From Actinotignum schaalii FB123-CNA-2 (GTDB taxonomy: Bacteria > Actinomycetota > Actinomycetes > Actinomycetales > Actinomycetaceae), in NCBI RefSeq assembly GCF_000411135.1, contig NZ_KE150263.1, forward strand, positions 558,594 through 622,593: a stretch of 64,000 nucleotides of DNA. Reading direction: 5' to 3'. Positions 55,733 through 64,000 of the stretch are shown one piece after another. Numbering within the stretch: the first letter of the stretch is position 1; every line of letters starts with the position of its first letter. The position numbers and the translations under genes are program-made. A model generated the notes under the pieces. It was given only the letters and a program-made list of their open reading frames with translations. It searched no databases and was not told where the DNA came from.

Positions 55733-58700
55733 CTAGCCCACCGAGGAAATAAACACCGCCGTCACGAGCCGGGATACCCACTCGAGTAATTCGTCACCTT
55801 CCATGGGAGCTCCGGTTCCCAGGCGCGCGGACGTCTGCGCGGCACCCATAACGCCCGGGCGCGCACTCATCGCCCCGCCCACCTGCGCCGGCGGCACCGG
55901 GACCATGAGTACCCGCACGGCGGGCTTGAGCATGGCACCCGGGTACAGGCGCTTGAGGCGGGCTTGCCGTGAATCCGGCAGCGCCACCGGCGCGAAACGC
56001 ACATTGCGCCCCATCTGGGTAATTTCCTCCAACCCGGCACTGCGCGCCAGGTCACGCAGCTGCGCGATCCGGAAAAGCCGCGCGGCCACCTCGGGAATCT
56101 CCCCGTAGCGGTCGCGCAATTCCGCGCGAATTTCCTCGCGCTGGTCCTCCCCGCGCGACGCCGCCAACTTGGTGTAAATTTCCAGCCGCAACCGCTCGGA
56201 CGGCACGTAATCTTCGGGTAGGTAGGCTTCCACCGGCAGCTCGATGCGCACATCGCTGCTGGCGTCGTCGTCGCTAGGAATCTCCCCACGTATTTTCGCG
56301 ACCGCTTCGGAGACCATGCGCACGTACAAATCGAAACCAACGCCCTCGATATGGCCGGATTGTTCCCCGCCGAGCATATTGCCCGCCCCGCGAATTTCGA
56401 GATCCTTCATCGCGACCTGGGTGCCGGCCCCGAGGTCGGTATTCGCGGCGATGGTGCGCAAGCGTTCCAGGGATGTTTCCGTGAGCGCGCGGTCCGGGTC
56501 GTACAGGAAATACGCGTAGGCGCGCTCGCGCCCGCGGCCCACTCGCCCGCGCAGCTGATGGAGCTGGGAGAGCCCAAGCTTATCGGCATTATCCACAATA
56601 AGCGTATTCGCGTTGGAAATATCGAGCCCCGTTTCCACGATGGTGGTGCAGATGAGGACGTCGATCTCATGCTCCCAGAAATTCTGAATAACATTTTCCA
56701 GATCGCGTTCGCTCATTTTTCCGTGGGCGACGGCGATGCGCGCCTCGGGCACCAGCTCACCGAGCTGCGCGGCCACCCGGCCCATATCCCCCACCCGGTT
56801 ATGCACGTAAAAGACCTGGCCGTCACGCAGCAGCTCGCGGCGAATCGCAGCGCTGATCTGGCGATTCTCCCGCGCACCCACGTAGGTGAGAATTGGGTGG
56901 CGTTCTTCGGGCGGAGTGGCCAAGGTGGACATCTCCCGCACCCCCGTGACCGCCATTTCCAGCGTGCGCGGAATCGGGGTGGCCGACATCGACAGCACAT
57001 CGATATTCGGGTACATCTGCTTGAGGGTCTCTTTATGTTCGACGCCGAAACGCTGCTCCTCGTCGATCACCACCAGGCCGAGGGCTTTGAAACGCACATT
57101 CCCCGTGAGGAGGCGGTGGGTACCGATCACCACATCAATGGTGCCGTCCGCGAGCCCGGCGATGACCTCCTCTGATTCGCGCGCGTTCTGGAAACGCGAG
57201 AGCGCCGCCACCCGCACCGGGAACCCGGCGTAACGCTCCTCGAAGGTTTCCCGATGCTGCTCCACCAGCAGGGTGGTCGGCACCAGGACCGCCACCTGGC
57301 GGCCATCCTGCACCGCCTTGAAGGCCGCCCGCACCGCGATCTCCGTTTTGCCGTAGCCCACATCCCCGGAAATAAGGCGATCCATGGGGACCGGCTTTTC
57401 CATATCGGCTTTCACTTCGTCAATGGTGTGCAGCTGATCGGGGGTTTCCACGTAGGCGAAAGCGTCCTCGAGCTCGCGCTGCCACGGGGTATCCGGCGAA
57501 AATGCGATGCCCGGGGTAGCCATACGTTGGGCGTAAAGGCGAATGAGCTCAGCAGCAATTTTGCGGGTGGCCGCGCGGGCCTTCGACTTCGTTTTCTCCC
57601 AATCGGCCCCGCCCATTTTATTGAGGCTCGGGGATTCTCCGCCCGAATACTTGGAGACCTGGTCGAGCTGGTCGGTGGGCACCCAGAGCTGATCGGGCGG
57701 CCCGCCGCGCCGCGAGGGCGCGTACTCCAGCACAATATATTCACGCTGCCCGCCTTTACCGCCAATTGCTCGCTTTTCCATACGCACGAAGCGGCCCACC
57801 CCGTGGCGATCATGCACCACAAAATCCCCGGGAGTAAGAGACAGCGGATCGACAGCATTCTTACGGCGCCGCTTGGGCAGGGCACGCATATCCCGAGTGG
57901 AAGAACCGCCCCGCCCGGTCAGATCCGCGCCCGCGTACACCCCGAGCTGCTGGCCTTCCAGCACGAAGCCCTCCGCGATAGGTGCGGCCACCACGTAGAC
58001 CACCCCGGAGTCGAGATGCGTGGGAACCTCCGCTACCGCACTAGCGGGAACGTCCAGCTCACCGAGCTGTTCCGCGTAGCGGCGCGCCAGGCCCGGCCCG
58101 TCCACCACGAGCACCTGGCGCACCCCGCGCCGTGCCTGCTCCCCGATAGCGGCGAGAGCCTCATCAACTTTCCCGAGGAATTTACGCGGTTCGCGCGCCG
58201 CGACAGCGGCGCCGGCGTCGTCGTTCTTGAAAGTACCGGCGGTGGAAGTGACGTTCCCAGGTAGAGCGTTCCCGGATAAAGCGTTCCCGGAAAAGCCGCC
58301 GAGCGTCCACCACGCTTGCCCGCGCGTGAGCGCCGCTTCCCGAGTAGCCGCCACGCTCGCGAAACTCGCCGCATTGGCCTGCACCGGAGGCGTGCCCCCG
58401 GCTGCCGCCGCGCTCCACGCTGCCGCCAGGAATTCCTCCGTGGTGGCGATAAGCGATTCCGCGCGCTGATCTACGCGCTCCGGCTCGATGATGAGGAGGC
58501 GGGCATCCGCGGGAAGCACATCCACCACCGCGTCCATGCCGTCCACGAGCACCGGCGTGAGGGATTCCATGCCTTCCGGAGCGATGCCGGCGGCGATTTT
58601 GTCGAGCATATCGGTGGCGCCGGGCAGTTCGCTGATAAGCGACCGGGCGCGGGTGCGCACCGATTCGGTGAGGAGAATTTCGCGGCAAGGCGGGGCGTAG

Positions 58701-59452
58701 ATCTCCTCGCGTTCCTCCATGGAGCGCTGGTCACCCACGGAGAAGGTACGAATTTCATCCACGGTATCGCCGAAGAATTCCACGCGGATCGGGTGGCGTT
58801 CCGTGGGTGGGAAGACGTCGAGGATTCCGCCGCGCACCGCGAACTGGCCGCGGCGTTCCACCATATCAACCCGGGTGTAAGCGGCGTTCACCAGCGCGTT
58901 TTCCACCTCTTCCATGGGGGCATCCTCACGGAGGCGGAGCCGCACCGGCGCCAGATCACCCAGGCCGCGGGTAATGGGCTGAAGCAGTGCGCGCACCGGC
59001 ATAATGAGGAGGCGCAGCGGCTCGAATTCCTCCGGGTGGGCCAGGCGGCGCAGGGTGAGCAGGCGCCGGGCCACCGTATCCGAACGCGGGGAAAGGCGCT
59101 CGTGCGGGAGCGTTTCCCAGGAGGGGAACACCGCGATCTGCTCGGCCGGAAGGTAAGCGCGCATCGCGCCCTCAAGGATTTCGGCCTCCCGCCCGGAAGC
59201 GGTAATGGCCACGTGGAGAGGATGGGCGGCGGTCGAGCCTGTTGGGCCGCTGCTGCCGCTGGGGCCTGTTGGGCCGCCAGGACCGCTAAAACCACCAGGA
59301 CCACCTGGGCCGCCGCTGCCGGCGAGGTACGCCAGGGCCGGGGGCACAACCCCGCGCGGCATCGGAATATCCAAGCGGGTGGCGGTCGAAGCTGCGGCGC
59401 GGCTCAGGGCGGGATCCGCGCCGATGAGCGGCAGCAAGGATTCTAATTGCAC
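55733..59452 (-). CDS. mfd: Transcription-repair coupling factor Mfd
   Basis: 1239 residues. UvrB-like domains 1-2, the RNA-polymerase-binding region, and the RecG-like helicase with Walker A GDVGYGKTEIAVRAAFKAVQ (about residue 695) and LVVIDEEQRFGVEHK (about 795), then ATPIPRTLEMAV and the C-terminal TRCF domain. Two low-complexity inserts stand out: GSGGPGGPGGFSGPGGPTGP near residue 45 and three SGNAL-like pentapeptides near residue 390 (DNA repeat 58251-58295). Mfd removes stalled RNA polymerase and recruits UvrA. Confidence 0.97.
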   Translation of the reverse strand: MQLESLLPLIGADPALSRAAASTATRLDIPMPRGVVPPALAYLAGSGGPGGPGGFSGPGGPTGPSGSSGPTGSTAAHPLHVAITASGREAEILEGAMRAYLPAEQIAVFPSWETLPHERLSPRSDTVARRLLTLRRLAHPEEFEPLRLLIMPVRALLQPITRGLGDLAPVRLRLREDAPMEEVENALVNAAYTRVDMVERRGQFAVRGGILDVFPPTERHPIRVEFFGDTVDEIRTFSVGDQRSMEEREEIYAPPCREILLTESVRTRARSLISELPGATDMLDKIAAGIAPEGMESLTPVLVDGMDAVVDVLPADARLLIIEPERVDQRAESLIATTEEFLAAAWSAAAAGGTPPVQANAASFASVAATREAALTRGQAWWTLGGFSGNALSGNALPGNVTSTAGTFKNDDAGAAVAAREPRKFLGKVDEALAAIGEQARRGVRQVLVVDGPGLARRYAEQLGELDVPASAVAEVPTHLDSGVVYVVAAPIAEGFVLEGQQLGVYAGADLTGRGGSSTRDMRALPKRRRKNAVDPLSLTPGDFVVHDRHGVGRFVRMEKRAIGGKGGQREYIVLEYAPSRRGGPPDQLWVPTDQLDQVSKYSGGESPSLNKMGGADWEKTKSKARAATRKIAAELIRLYAQRMATPGIAFSPDTPWQRELEDAFAYVETPDQLHTIDEVKADMEKPVPMDRLISGDVGYGKTEIAVRAAFKAVQDGRQVAVLVPTTLLVEQHRETFEERYAGFPVRVAALSRFQNARESEEVIAGLADGTIDVVIGTHRLLTGNVRFKALGLVVIDEEQRFGVEHKETLKQMYPNIDVLSMSATPIPRTLEMAVTGVREMSTLATPPEERHPILTYVGARENRQISAAIRRELLRDGQVFYVHNRVGDMGRVAAQLGELVPEARIAVAHGKMSERDLENVIQNFWEHEIDVLICTTIVETGLDISNANTLIVDNADKLGLSQLHQLRGRVGRGRERAYAYFLYDPDRALTETSLERLRTIAANTDLGAGTQVAMKDLEIRGAGNMLGGEQSGHIEGVGFDLYVRMVSEAVAKIRGEIPSDDDASSDVRIELPVEAYLPEDYVPSERLRLEIYTKLAASRGEDQREEIRAELRDRYGEIPEVAARLFRIAQLRDLARSAGLEEITQMGRNVRFAPVALPDSRQARLKRLYPGAMLKPAVRVLMVPVPPAQVGGAMSARPGVMGAAQTSARLGTGAPMEGDELLEWVSRLVTAVFISSVG
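58251..58295. repeat. 15-bp repeat inside mfd
   Basis: Three head-to-tail units with pattern GCGTTCCCGGATAAA at 58251, 58266 and 58281, in frame (five residues each). Confidence 0.7.
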
Positions 59453-59485
59453 GGGACGCTCGTTTCCTTCCTCGTCCTTCTGGGG

Positions 59486-59600
59486 TTGTGGTTCTCGCGT
59501 TACGGTTCTCGCGTTACGTGGCGCGGCGCCGCGCTACTCGCCGCGGTGCCCGCCGAGGTGCCACACTACTCGCCGCGGTTCCAGCGCGGTTCCAGCGCGG
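59486..59600. repeat. Short repeats between mfd and pth
   Basis: Words GGTTCTCGCGTTAC (twice), CTACTCGCCGCGGT (twice) and GGTTCCAGCGC (twice) fill most of the 171-nt gap from 59453 to 59623. No gene is seen. Confidence 0.5.
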
Positions 59601-59623
59601 TTACGCCCCGGTTCCACGGCGCG

Positions 59624-60211
59624 CTAGTGCTTCGTGTGCAAGCGCATCGTGGCGCTTTCCAACCCGTTGCGCAGCACATCCTCCACGGCATCCGCTGCCT
59701 GCGCGATGAGCACGTCAAGTTCCTTACGCTCCGCCGAGCTAAAGGGGCGCAGCACAAAATCCGAAGGGTCCTGGCGCCCGGGCGGCCGGCCAATCCCGAA
59801 TCGCAGCCGAATATAATCCTTCGAGCCCGTCGACTGCGAAATCGACTTGAGTCCGTTGTGCCCGCCTTCGCCCCCGCCGCGTTTGAGACGCAGGGTCCCG
59901 AATGGCAGATCAAGTTCATCGTGAACCACAATAAGGTTCTCCACCGGGCAGTCGTAATAGCGCAGCAGCGCGCTCACCGGCCCGCCCGAGGTATTCATAT
60001 AGCACTGGCACGTCGCAAGAATGACCTGCTCACCTGGCTGGCCGGGCGCCACACCCACCCGCGCGGAGAGCTGGTTCGTCTGGGTGGCGCCGTGCGAGCG
60101 CAACTGCCCCCCGCAGCGCGCGGCAAGCTCCGCCACCACCATATGCCCACAATTGTGGCGAGTTCCGGCATAGGTAGCACCGGGATTACCTAATCCAACT
60201 ACAGCGTACAT
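59624..60211 (-). CDS. pth: Peptidyl-tRNA hydrolase
   Basis: 195 residues. [20 protein letters not shown] holds the catalytic His of RHNxG, with [16 protein letters not shown] and [20 protein letters not shown] followed by [11 protein letters not shown]. It recycles peptidyl-tRNA. Ribosome site GGAGG before the ATG. Order prs, rplY, pth, mfd is conserved in actinobacteria. Confidence 0.97.
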   Translation of the reverse strand: MYAVVGLGNPGATYAGTRHNCGHMVVAELAARCGGQLRSHGATQTNQLSARVGVAPGQPGEQVILATCQCYMNTSGGPVSALLRYYDCPVENLIVVHDELDLPFGTLRLKRGGGEGGHNGLKSISQSTGSKDYIRLRFGIGRPPGRQDPSDFVLRPFSSAERKELDVLIAQAADAVEDVLRNGLESATMRLHTKH

Positions 60212-60302
60212 GCGTTCCTCCTGTGCATCTTCAACCGTACCCGCTTACCCGAGATTGTTCCGCACCTGCGTGCCTCGTATTTTTTACGACGACGCCGAAT
60301 GG

Positions 60303-60337
60303 CACGCGGCCGCGGACATTGCGTCCGCGGCCGCGTG
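60303..60337. terminator. Stem-loop after rplY
   Basis: CACGCGGCCGCGGAC and GTCCGCGGCCGCGTG pair over 15 bp with a 5-nt loop (ATTGC). No U-run on the minus strand; strong RNA stem at the 3' end of the L25 message. A TACGACGACGCCG word follows at 60286-60298. Confidence 0.6.
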
Positions 60338-60372
60338 AGAGTCACTCCTGGCGAGTGAGGTGCATTGCTGAT

Positions 60373-61014
60373 TTACTCGCCGGCACCTTCGGAAGCTGCC
60401 GCTTCTTCGGCTGCTTCTTCCGCCTGGGCTTCGGCCATAGCGGCATCGGCTTCTTCCAGCGCCCGATCAACCTGGGGCTCCATGACCAGGGAGACGATTT
60501 CTTCGCCGTCAACCAGGGCTTCCACATCCTCGGGAAGCTGGAGATCCGCAACGGTGATACGCGCGCCATCTTCGAGGCCTTCGACGTTGACCTCGATGGA
60601 TTCCGGAATATCGATTGCCGGGGCAGACACCAGAATATTGAGGAGTTCAAGAGTGTTGATGAGGCCCGGAGCCGGTTCGCCCACAACAACCAGCGGAATT
60701 TCAACCTCGACCTTTTCGTCGCGCTTGACGCGCAGGAAGTCAACGTGCTCGATGGAGCGCGAGAGCGGGTTGCGCTGAATATCCTTGACCAGGGCCAGGC
60801 TCAGTTCACCATCAATGGTGAGGCTGACCAGGGCATTCGGATTTCCCTTGACCGCGAGGAACATATCGTGGGCATCCAGGTGCACGTGCACCGGCTCAAT
60901 TCCGTGCCCGTAGAGCACCGCGGGAACGCGCCCATCGCGGCGCAGGCGGCGAGCCGCACCCTTGCCAAATTCATCGCGGGTTTCGGCAGTAAGCTTCGCA
61001 GCATCAATAGCCAT
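60373..61014 (-). CDS. rplY: 50S ribosomal protein L25 / general stress protein Ctc
   Basis: 213 residues. The N-terminal L25 domain (LTAETRDEFGKGAARRLRRD, VPAVLYGHG) is followed by the TL5/Ctc-type C-terminal beta domain and an Ala/Glu-rich tail. It binds 5S rRNA. Ribosome site upstream. Long Ctc-type forms are normal in actinobacteria. Confidence 0.96.
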   Translation of the reverse strand: MAIDAAKLTAETRDEFGKGAARRLRRDGRVPAVLYGHGIEPVHVHLDAHDMFLAVKGNPNALVSLTIDGELSLALVKDIQRNPLSRSIEHVDFLRVKRDEKVEVEIPLVVVGEPAPGLINTLELLNILVSAPAIDIPESIEVNVEGLEDGARITVADLQLPEDVEALVDGEEIVSLVMEPQVDRALEEADAAMAEAQAEEAAEEAAASEGAGE

Positions 61015-61297
61015 GATTCTCCTTCGTCAATTAACGGTCACCCCAGTGGCGGGCTGACCTCGATATTTCGATATAAACACCCGCCGCGCAAGGCGCGCAT
61101 AACCGGGTGGTGGCCTCGTAAAGCAGGCCACCCGAAGGAGCGCCTGCCGCGTCGATAACGGAAGAGTTCGTGAGCGCGCATGCATCCCCAGCTCACCCGC
61201 ACCGCAGGTTCACCGGGCTCCCAACCCGCAGGTCAGATAATTCCGCGCTTCGAGCTCCTTCCCTCGCCGAAGCAACGCCGTCAATTTTAGGGCGACG

Positions 61298-61324
61298 GCG
61301 GCAAAAAACAAAGTTTTTTGCCGC
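61298..61324. terminator. A/T-rich stem-loop in the gap before the AbiEi-like gene
   Basis: GCGGCAAAAAAC and GTTTTTTGCCGC form a perfect 12-bp stem with loop AAA. No gene ends next to it on either strand, so its client is unclear; it may mark the end of transcripts coming from either side. Confidence 0.55.
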
Positions 61325-61490
61325 GCCTCACACGCCCCGCGCGCTTCCTGCGCCGCCAGCGCATCGCCGCTGGACCGCCCCGCGGCCCGCTCAGCTGGCA
61401 TACCCCGTGACCCCTACCCGAAAACCCCTCCACCCCGCCAGAATCCACCCTGCCAACTAGCGCCGTCGTCGTACCACCCCTACCCCACAC

Positions 61491-61540
61491 GCAAAGTGCA
61501 AATCCCGGACCGTAGGTGCCACAAAGTGCAAGCCCAGGAC
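61491..61540. repeat. 30-bp-period repeat with CAAAGTGCAA core
   Basis: GCAAAGTGCAAATCCCGGAC (61491-61510) and ACAAAGTGCAAGCCCAGGAC (61521-61540) are spaced 30 bp apart. The inverted word ATTTGCACTACG follows at 61567-61578. The remaining 61015-61690 gap shows no gene; the dispersed GCGCCGTCGTCGTACC word is at 61460-61475. Confidence 0.6.
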
Positions 61541-61690
61541 AGAAATCGGGCCAAAATGGTGCGTAGATTTGCACTACGTTTTTGCTCGCTTACCGGACTA
61601 CGCACCCGAAGCTCCTCGATACCTCTCTGCACCAACTTTGCCTGTGGATATCACCTTGCCCAAATCGTCATCTGGCTCAATACTCGCTCT

Positions 61691-62698
61691 ATGACCAAGC
61701 CACTTCAGCACCCACCTATTTTTAGCGTCGCGCAGCTTGACGATTTGGGGCTACCCAGAACCCTCGCTCGCCGCGGTCAGTTTCAGCGTTTAGCGCACGG
61801 TATTTACCGGGACACGACGCGTGACATCACGGAAGCTGACGCACTCCTGGCGGTACAACATCAGTTTCCGGGCAGTGTAGTAACTGGATTATCGGCGATG
61901 CGTTTATGGGGGCTGCCGCTCCCTTATCGGGTAGATTCGTGGACTGAACAAATGCAGCTAGACTGCGGCTTTCCCTCGAAGAGATACTGTTCCCCCCACC
62001 CCCTCATCCGCTGGGATCGCACGCAGCTGCTCGCCAGTGATATTGAAACGATCCGCACGCCCGGTGGTAACCTGCGCATTGCGTCGCGGCCGCGTGCTGT
62101 TCTGGCGAGCGTGCCGGATCTATCGTTTTACCAGCTCATCGCGGCAATCGACGCGCTCCTGCGCATTCCTCGTCGGCGCTTCGAGGGGAGGTCGGCGCCC
62201 TACACCACCCGCGAGGGACTGGAGACTTTCCTGGCCGAACACCCGAACTGGAATTTTGTGGTGCACTTCCGCGCGGCGCTGGCCTGGGCGCGGGTGGGTG
62301 CGGATTCACCGATGGAAACCCTACTGCGGCTCATTATCGCCATGGCGGGATTCCCGGAACCGCGCCTCAACCAGCGGCTTCTCGCCCCCGACGGCCGCTC
62401 GCTCGGCCAGCCCGATATGCTCTTCGAGGAGCAGCGCATTATTGTGGAGTACGACGGCGCACCTCACCGAGACGCCTCTCAGCAGGTCAAGGATCGCCAG
62501 CGGCGAGAGCTCCGCACCAGCTACGGCTGGATCGAACTGCAGGTTTTCCACCCGGATCTCCGCCTTCCCCGGCAGCTCGTCCGCACGATGTTCAACCCGG
62601 GCAGGCCCGCGCTTCCGCGCATCACGAGCGGCGAAGTTCCCGCAACCGCTCGCCTGGCCGAGGCATTCCGCCAGCGCGGGTGGCGGGTGAGGGAATGA
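61691..62698 (+). CDS. AbiEi-antitoxin-like protein with DUF559 (endonuclease-like) end
   Basis: 335 residues from the ATG at 61691. The N-terminus (VAQLDDLGLPRTLARRGQFQ, RLAHGIYRD) matches the winged-helix AbiEi antitoxin-type domain; the C-terminus has GQPDMLFEEQRIIVEYDGAP, typical of DUF559 proteins of the Vsr-like PD-(D/E)xK group. Such combined proteins are common in actinobacteria, often called type IV toxin-antitoxin components, but no AbiEii-like toxin gene is adjacent. Function open. Sits between the prs and rplY genes with TSUP, breaking their usual pairing. Confidence 0.82.
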   Translation: MTKPLQHPPIFSVAQLDDLGLPRTLARRGQFQRLAHGIYRDTTRDITEADALLAVQHQFPGSVVTGLSAMRLWGLPLPYRVDSWTEQMQLDCGFPSKRYCSPHPLIRWDRTQLLASDIETIRTPGGNLRIASRPRAVLASVPDLSFYQLIAAIDALLRIPRRRFEGRSAPYTTREGLETFLAEHPNWNFVVHFRAALAWARVGADSPMETLLRLIIAMAGFPEPRLNQRLLAPDGRSLGQPDMLFEEQRIIVEYDGAPHRDASQQVKDRQRRELRTSYGWIELQVFHPDLRLPRQLVRTMFNPGRPALPRITSGEVPATARLAEAFRQRGWRVRE

Positions 62699-62784
62699 GC
62701 CGGTAGAGGTAAGGACCTGAGTCGGTGGCCGACCAGGAATTACGGCAGCCACACACATTCTCGCAGGGCTTGCTCGACGCCGCC

Positions 62785-63549
62785 CTATCCCAGCGCGCGC
62801 AGCAACAACCAGATCGCGAGTGCGGTTCCGAATATGCCGACCAGCCAGCGCACCACACCACCGGGGAGGAAACGCTGGAGGTGTGGGCCCACCATTCCGC
62901 CGAGCAACCCGCCGAGCATCATGGTGAGCGCCGCCGCGTAGTCCACTTCCCCGGACCAGATGAAGAAGAGCAGGGCCGTGAGATTAGCGCAGCCCAGCAC
63001 CGGGGATTTGAGCAGCAGCGCTTCGTGGGTGGTCATCGGGGTGAGGATCGCGGCGATGCCAAGATAAACAACCGCGGAGGCCGCCCCGAAATAACCTCCG
63101 TACACGCCCAGCACTCCCACCAGCACCAGGAAAGTGGGAACCGGAATATTAGCGTGAATGCCGCGTCGCTCCAGGTAGGGGCCGATCAATGTGGAGAGGG
63201 TGGCGATGAGCACCAGCCAGGGCACCACGAACTCAAAAACTTTCGGGTCGAAAGCCAGGAGCAGCACCGCGCCGATAGCTCCGCCCACCGCGCTGATAAA
63301 CATCTGCGGCCACAGCGGGTAGGCCTGCACCGCCCGCATGGACCGCCAGCCGGTGAGTACAGACCCCAGGCTGCTCCCGAAATTATTGATCGCATTCGTG
63401 ACATTGGCGGTAATCGGTGGGAATCCGAGGGCGAGGAGGGCCGGGTAGGTGACCAACGATGCCACTCCGGTCAGGTACCCCACGATGCCGCCAACCAGAC
63501 CAGTAGCAAAGACAAGTACGGACAGCGCCCAAGTCGATGTGACCACCAC
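62785..63549 (-). CDS. TSUP (TauE/SafE) family permease
   Basis: 254 residues from the GTG at 63549, which has GGAAGG 9 nt upstream; a TTG at 63579 would overlap that site. About eight membrane helices; GLVGGIVGYLTGVASLVTYP and LGVYGGYFGAASAVVYLGIA, then LLLKSPVLGCANLTALLFFI, match TSUP proteins that move sulfur-containing or carboxylate anions. Substrate unknown. Confidence 0.9.
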   Translation of the reverse strand: MVVTSTWALSVLVFATGLVGGIVGYLTGVASLVTYPALLALGFPPITANVTNAINNFGSSLGSVLTGWRSMRAVQAYPLWPQMFISAVGGAIGAVLLLAFDPKVFEFVVPWLVLIATLSTLIGPYLERRGIHANIPVPTFLVLVGVLGVYGGYFGAASAVVYLGIAAILTPMTTHEALLLKSPVLGCANLTALLFFIWSGEVDYAAALTMMLGGLLGGMVGPHLQRFLPGGVVRWLVGIFGTALAIWLLLRALG

Positions 63550-63569
63550 GTGCGTTATCTTCCTTCCTA

Positions 63570-63703
63570 GCCGCGTCAAGTACTGGTTCCCCAGCTACAT
63601 TGAGCACTGGCTTCTTAGCCGCATCAACTACTAGCTTCCCAACCCCGGAAAGTACCGGGCTCCCATTAAGCACCGGGCTCCCACTAAGTACCGGGCTCCC
63701 ACC
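63570..63703. repeat. 18-bp degenerate repeat upstream of TSUP gene
   Basis: Clear copies AAGTACCGGGCTCCCATT, AAGCACCGGGCTCCCACT and AAGTACCGGGCTCCCACC at 63650, 63668 and 63686; weaker copies (for example GAGCACTGGCTTCTT) extend back to about 63570. Confidence 0.75.
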
Positions 63704-63711
63704 ACAACAAT

Positions 63712-63747
63712 GGAGGCGCCGGTACGCTCCAGCGCACCAGCGCCTCC
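63712..63747 (-). terminator. Terminator of prs
   Basis: GGAGGCGCC and GCGCCTCC pair with a roughly 20-nt loop, 20 nt after the prs stop codon; on the minus strand ATTGTTGTGG follows. Confidence 0.5.
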
Positions 63748-63766
63748 TCGTGAGGCTACCTCACAC

Positions 63767-64000
63767 TCAGTACGCGCCGTCAAACAGCGAGGTCACCGAG
63801 CCGTCCTCGAACACTTCGTCAATGGCACGGGCCAGTGTGGGAGCAATCGAGAGCACCGTCAGGCCCTTAAAACGCTTCTCATCGGGAATCGGCACGGTAT
63901 CGGTCACCACAAGTTCGCGAATCGGAGCGTTCGAGAGCCGCTCCACCGCTTCCCCGGAAAGCAGCGCGTGGGTGGCCGCCACGATCACGTCTTTGGCACC
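63767..64000 (-). CDS. prs: Ribose-phosphate pyrophosphokinase, C-terminal part
   Basis: Seventy-seven residues are visible; the gene enters from the right edge. DVIVAATHALLSGEAVERLS, VVTDTVPIPDEKRFKGLTVL and IDEVFEDGSVTSLF match the C-terminal allosteric/binding domain of Prs, which makes PRPP from ribose 5-phosphate. Order prs, rplY, pth, mfd is conserved in actinobacteria, here split by the TSUP and AbiEi-like genes. Confidence 0.95.
   Translation of the reverse strand, partial: GAKDVIVAATHALLSGEAVERLSNAPIRELVVTDTVPIPDEKRFKGLTVLSIAPTLARAIDEVFEDGSVTSLFDGAY

Noticed and set aside
56407-56694. Open frames inside mfd on both strands
   Set aside because: They run against the Mfd helicase frame, which is conserved along its whole length.
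61491-61578. Short hairpin with T-run (CGTAG/CTACG, TTTTT) before the AbiEi-like gene considered a terminator
   Set aside because: Only five base pairs; more likely part of the TGCAA repeat field than a functional terminator.

Overview
The window is high-GC bacterial chromosome from an actinobacterium, most likely a member of the Actinomycetaceae (Actinotignum/Actinobaculum/Schaalia-like; the family-level placement is inference). Evidence: strong G/C preference at third codon positions, a mycothiol S-conjugate amidase (Mca), actinobacterial-type FtsB/DUF501/Ppx and Prs-L25-Pth-Mfd-Eno neighbourhoods, a two-domain dipeptide ABC ATPase, and an LPXTG wall protein. No transposase, integrase, prophage or CRISPR array was seen.

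Layout. 1-740: 5' part of a protein with a MerR/cyclase-type helix-turn-helix region (minus, leaves the window). 939-3912: DUF885 hydrolase and a Maf-NUDIX fusion. 3946-8567: minus-strand block typA / small membrane protein / VanW-type protein / fdxA. 8733-10009: two membrane PH-like proteins. 10029-16569: oligopeptide ABC transporter (binding lipoprotein, hairpin, permease B with a large extra membrane insert, permease C, fused ATPases). 16997-20499: AMP-binding protein with a degraded P-loop, M18 aminopeptidase, small membrane protein. 20623-24852: Kup K+ transporter, proline iminopeptidase, orphan adenine-type DNA methyltransferase. 24895-29520: M20 amidohydrolase, HAD phosphatase, Ogt, FMN reductase, two GNAT enzymes. 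29583-31773: a lower-GC restriction-modification pair joined to the 3' end of ychF. 31770-39053: ychF, SDR, rmuC, xseA-xseB-pseudo-PfkB, cis-prenyl transferase. 39383-46985: TrhA/hemolysin III, PPK2, Mca, GreA, MsrA, BAX inhibitor-like protein, an odd tRNA, NhaA. 46982-64000: the conserved block ppx / DUF501 / ftsB / eno / mfd / pth / rplY / prs, interrupted by a three-gene lower-GC secreted-protein cassette plus LPXTG protein (51.9-55.4 kb) and by an AbiEi/DUF559-like protein plus TSUP permease (61.7-63.5 kb).

How the genes work together: peptide import (ABC system) feeds several peptidases (M18, proline iminopeptidase, M20, DUF885). DNA maintenance is well represented (RmuC, ExoVII, Mfd, Ogt, two methyltransferases, a putative restriction enzyme). 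Redox and stress functions include Mca, MsrA, ferredoxin and FMN reductase, and polyphosphate turnover is covered by both PPK2 and Ppx.

The most interesting signals are: the restriction-modification cassette that starts in the ATGA overlap with the ychF stop and seems to have replaced the last codons of ychF; a secreted-protein gene whose signal peptide is separated by a one-base slip in a T tract; a class-I tRNA with a UAA anticodon and imperfect stems; unusually many short tandem repeats at gene ends, between genes and even inside mfd; 30-bp-period TGCAA repeats at two distant intergenic sites; and a dispersed GCGCCGTCGT(CGT)ACC-type word that sits mostly at gene borders.
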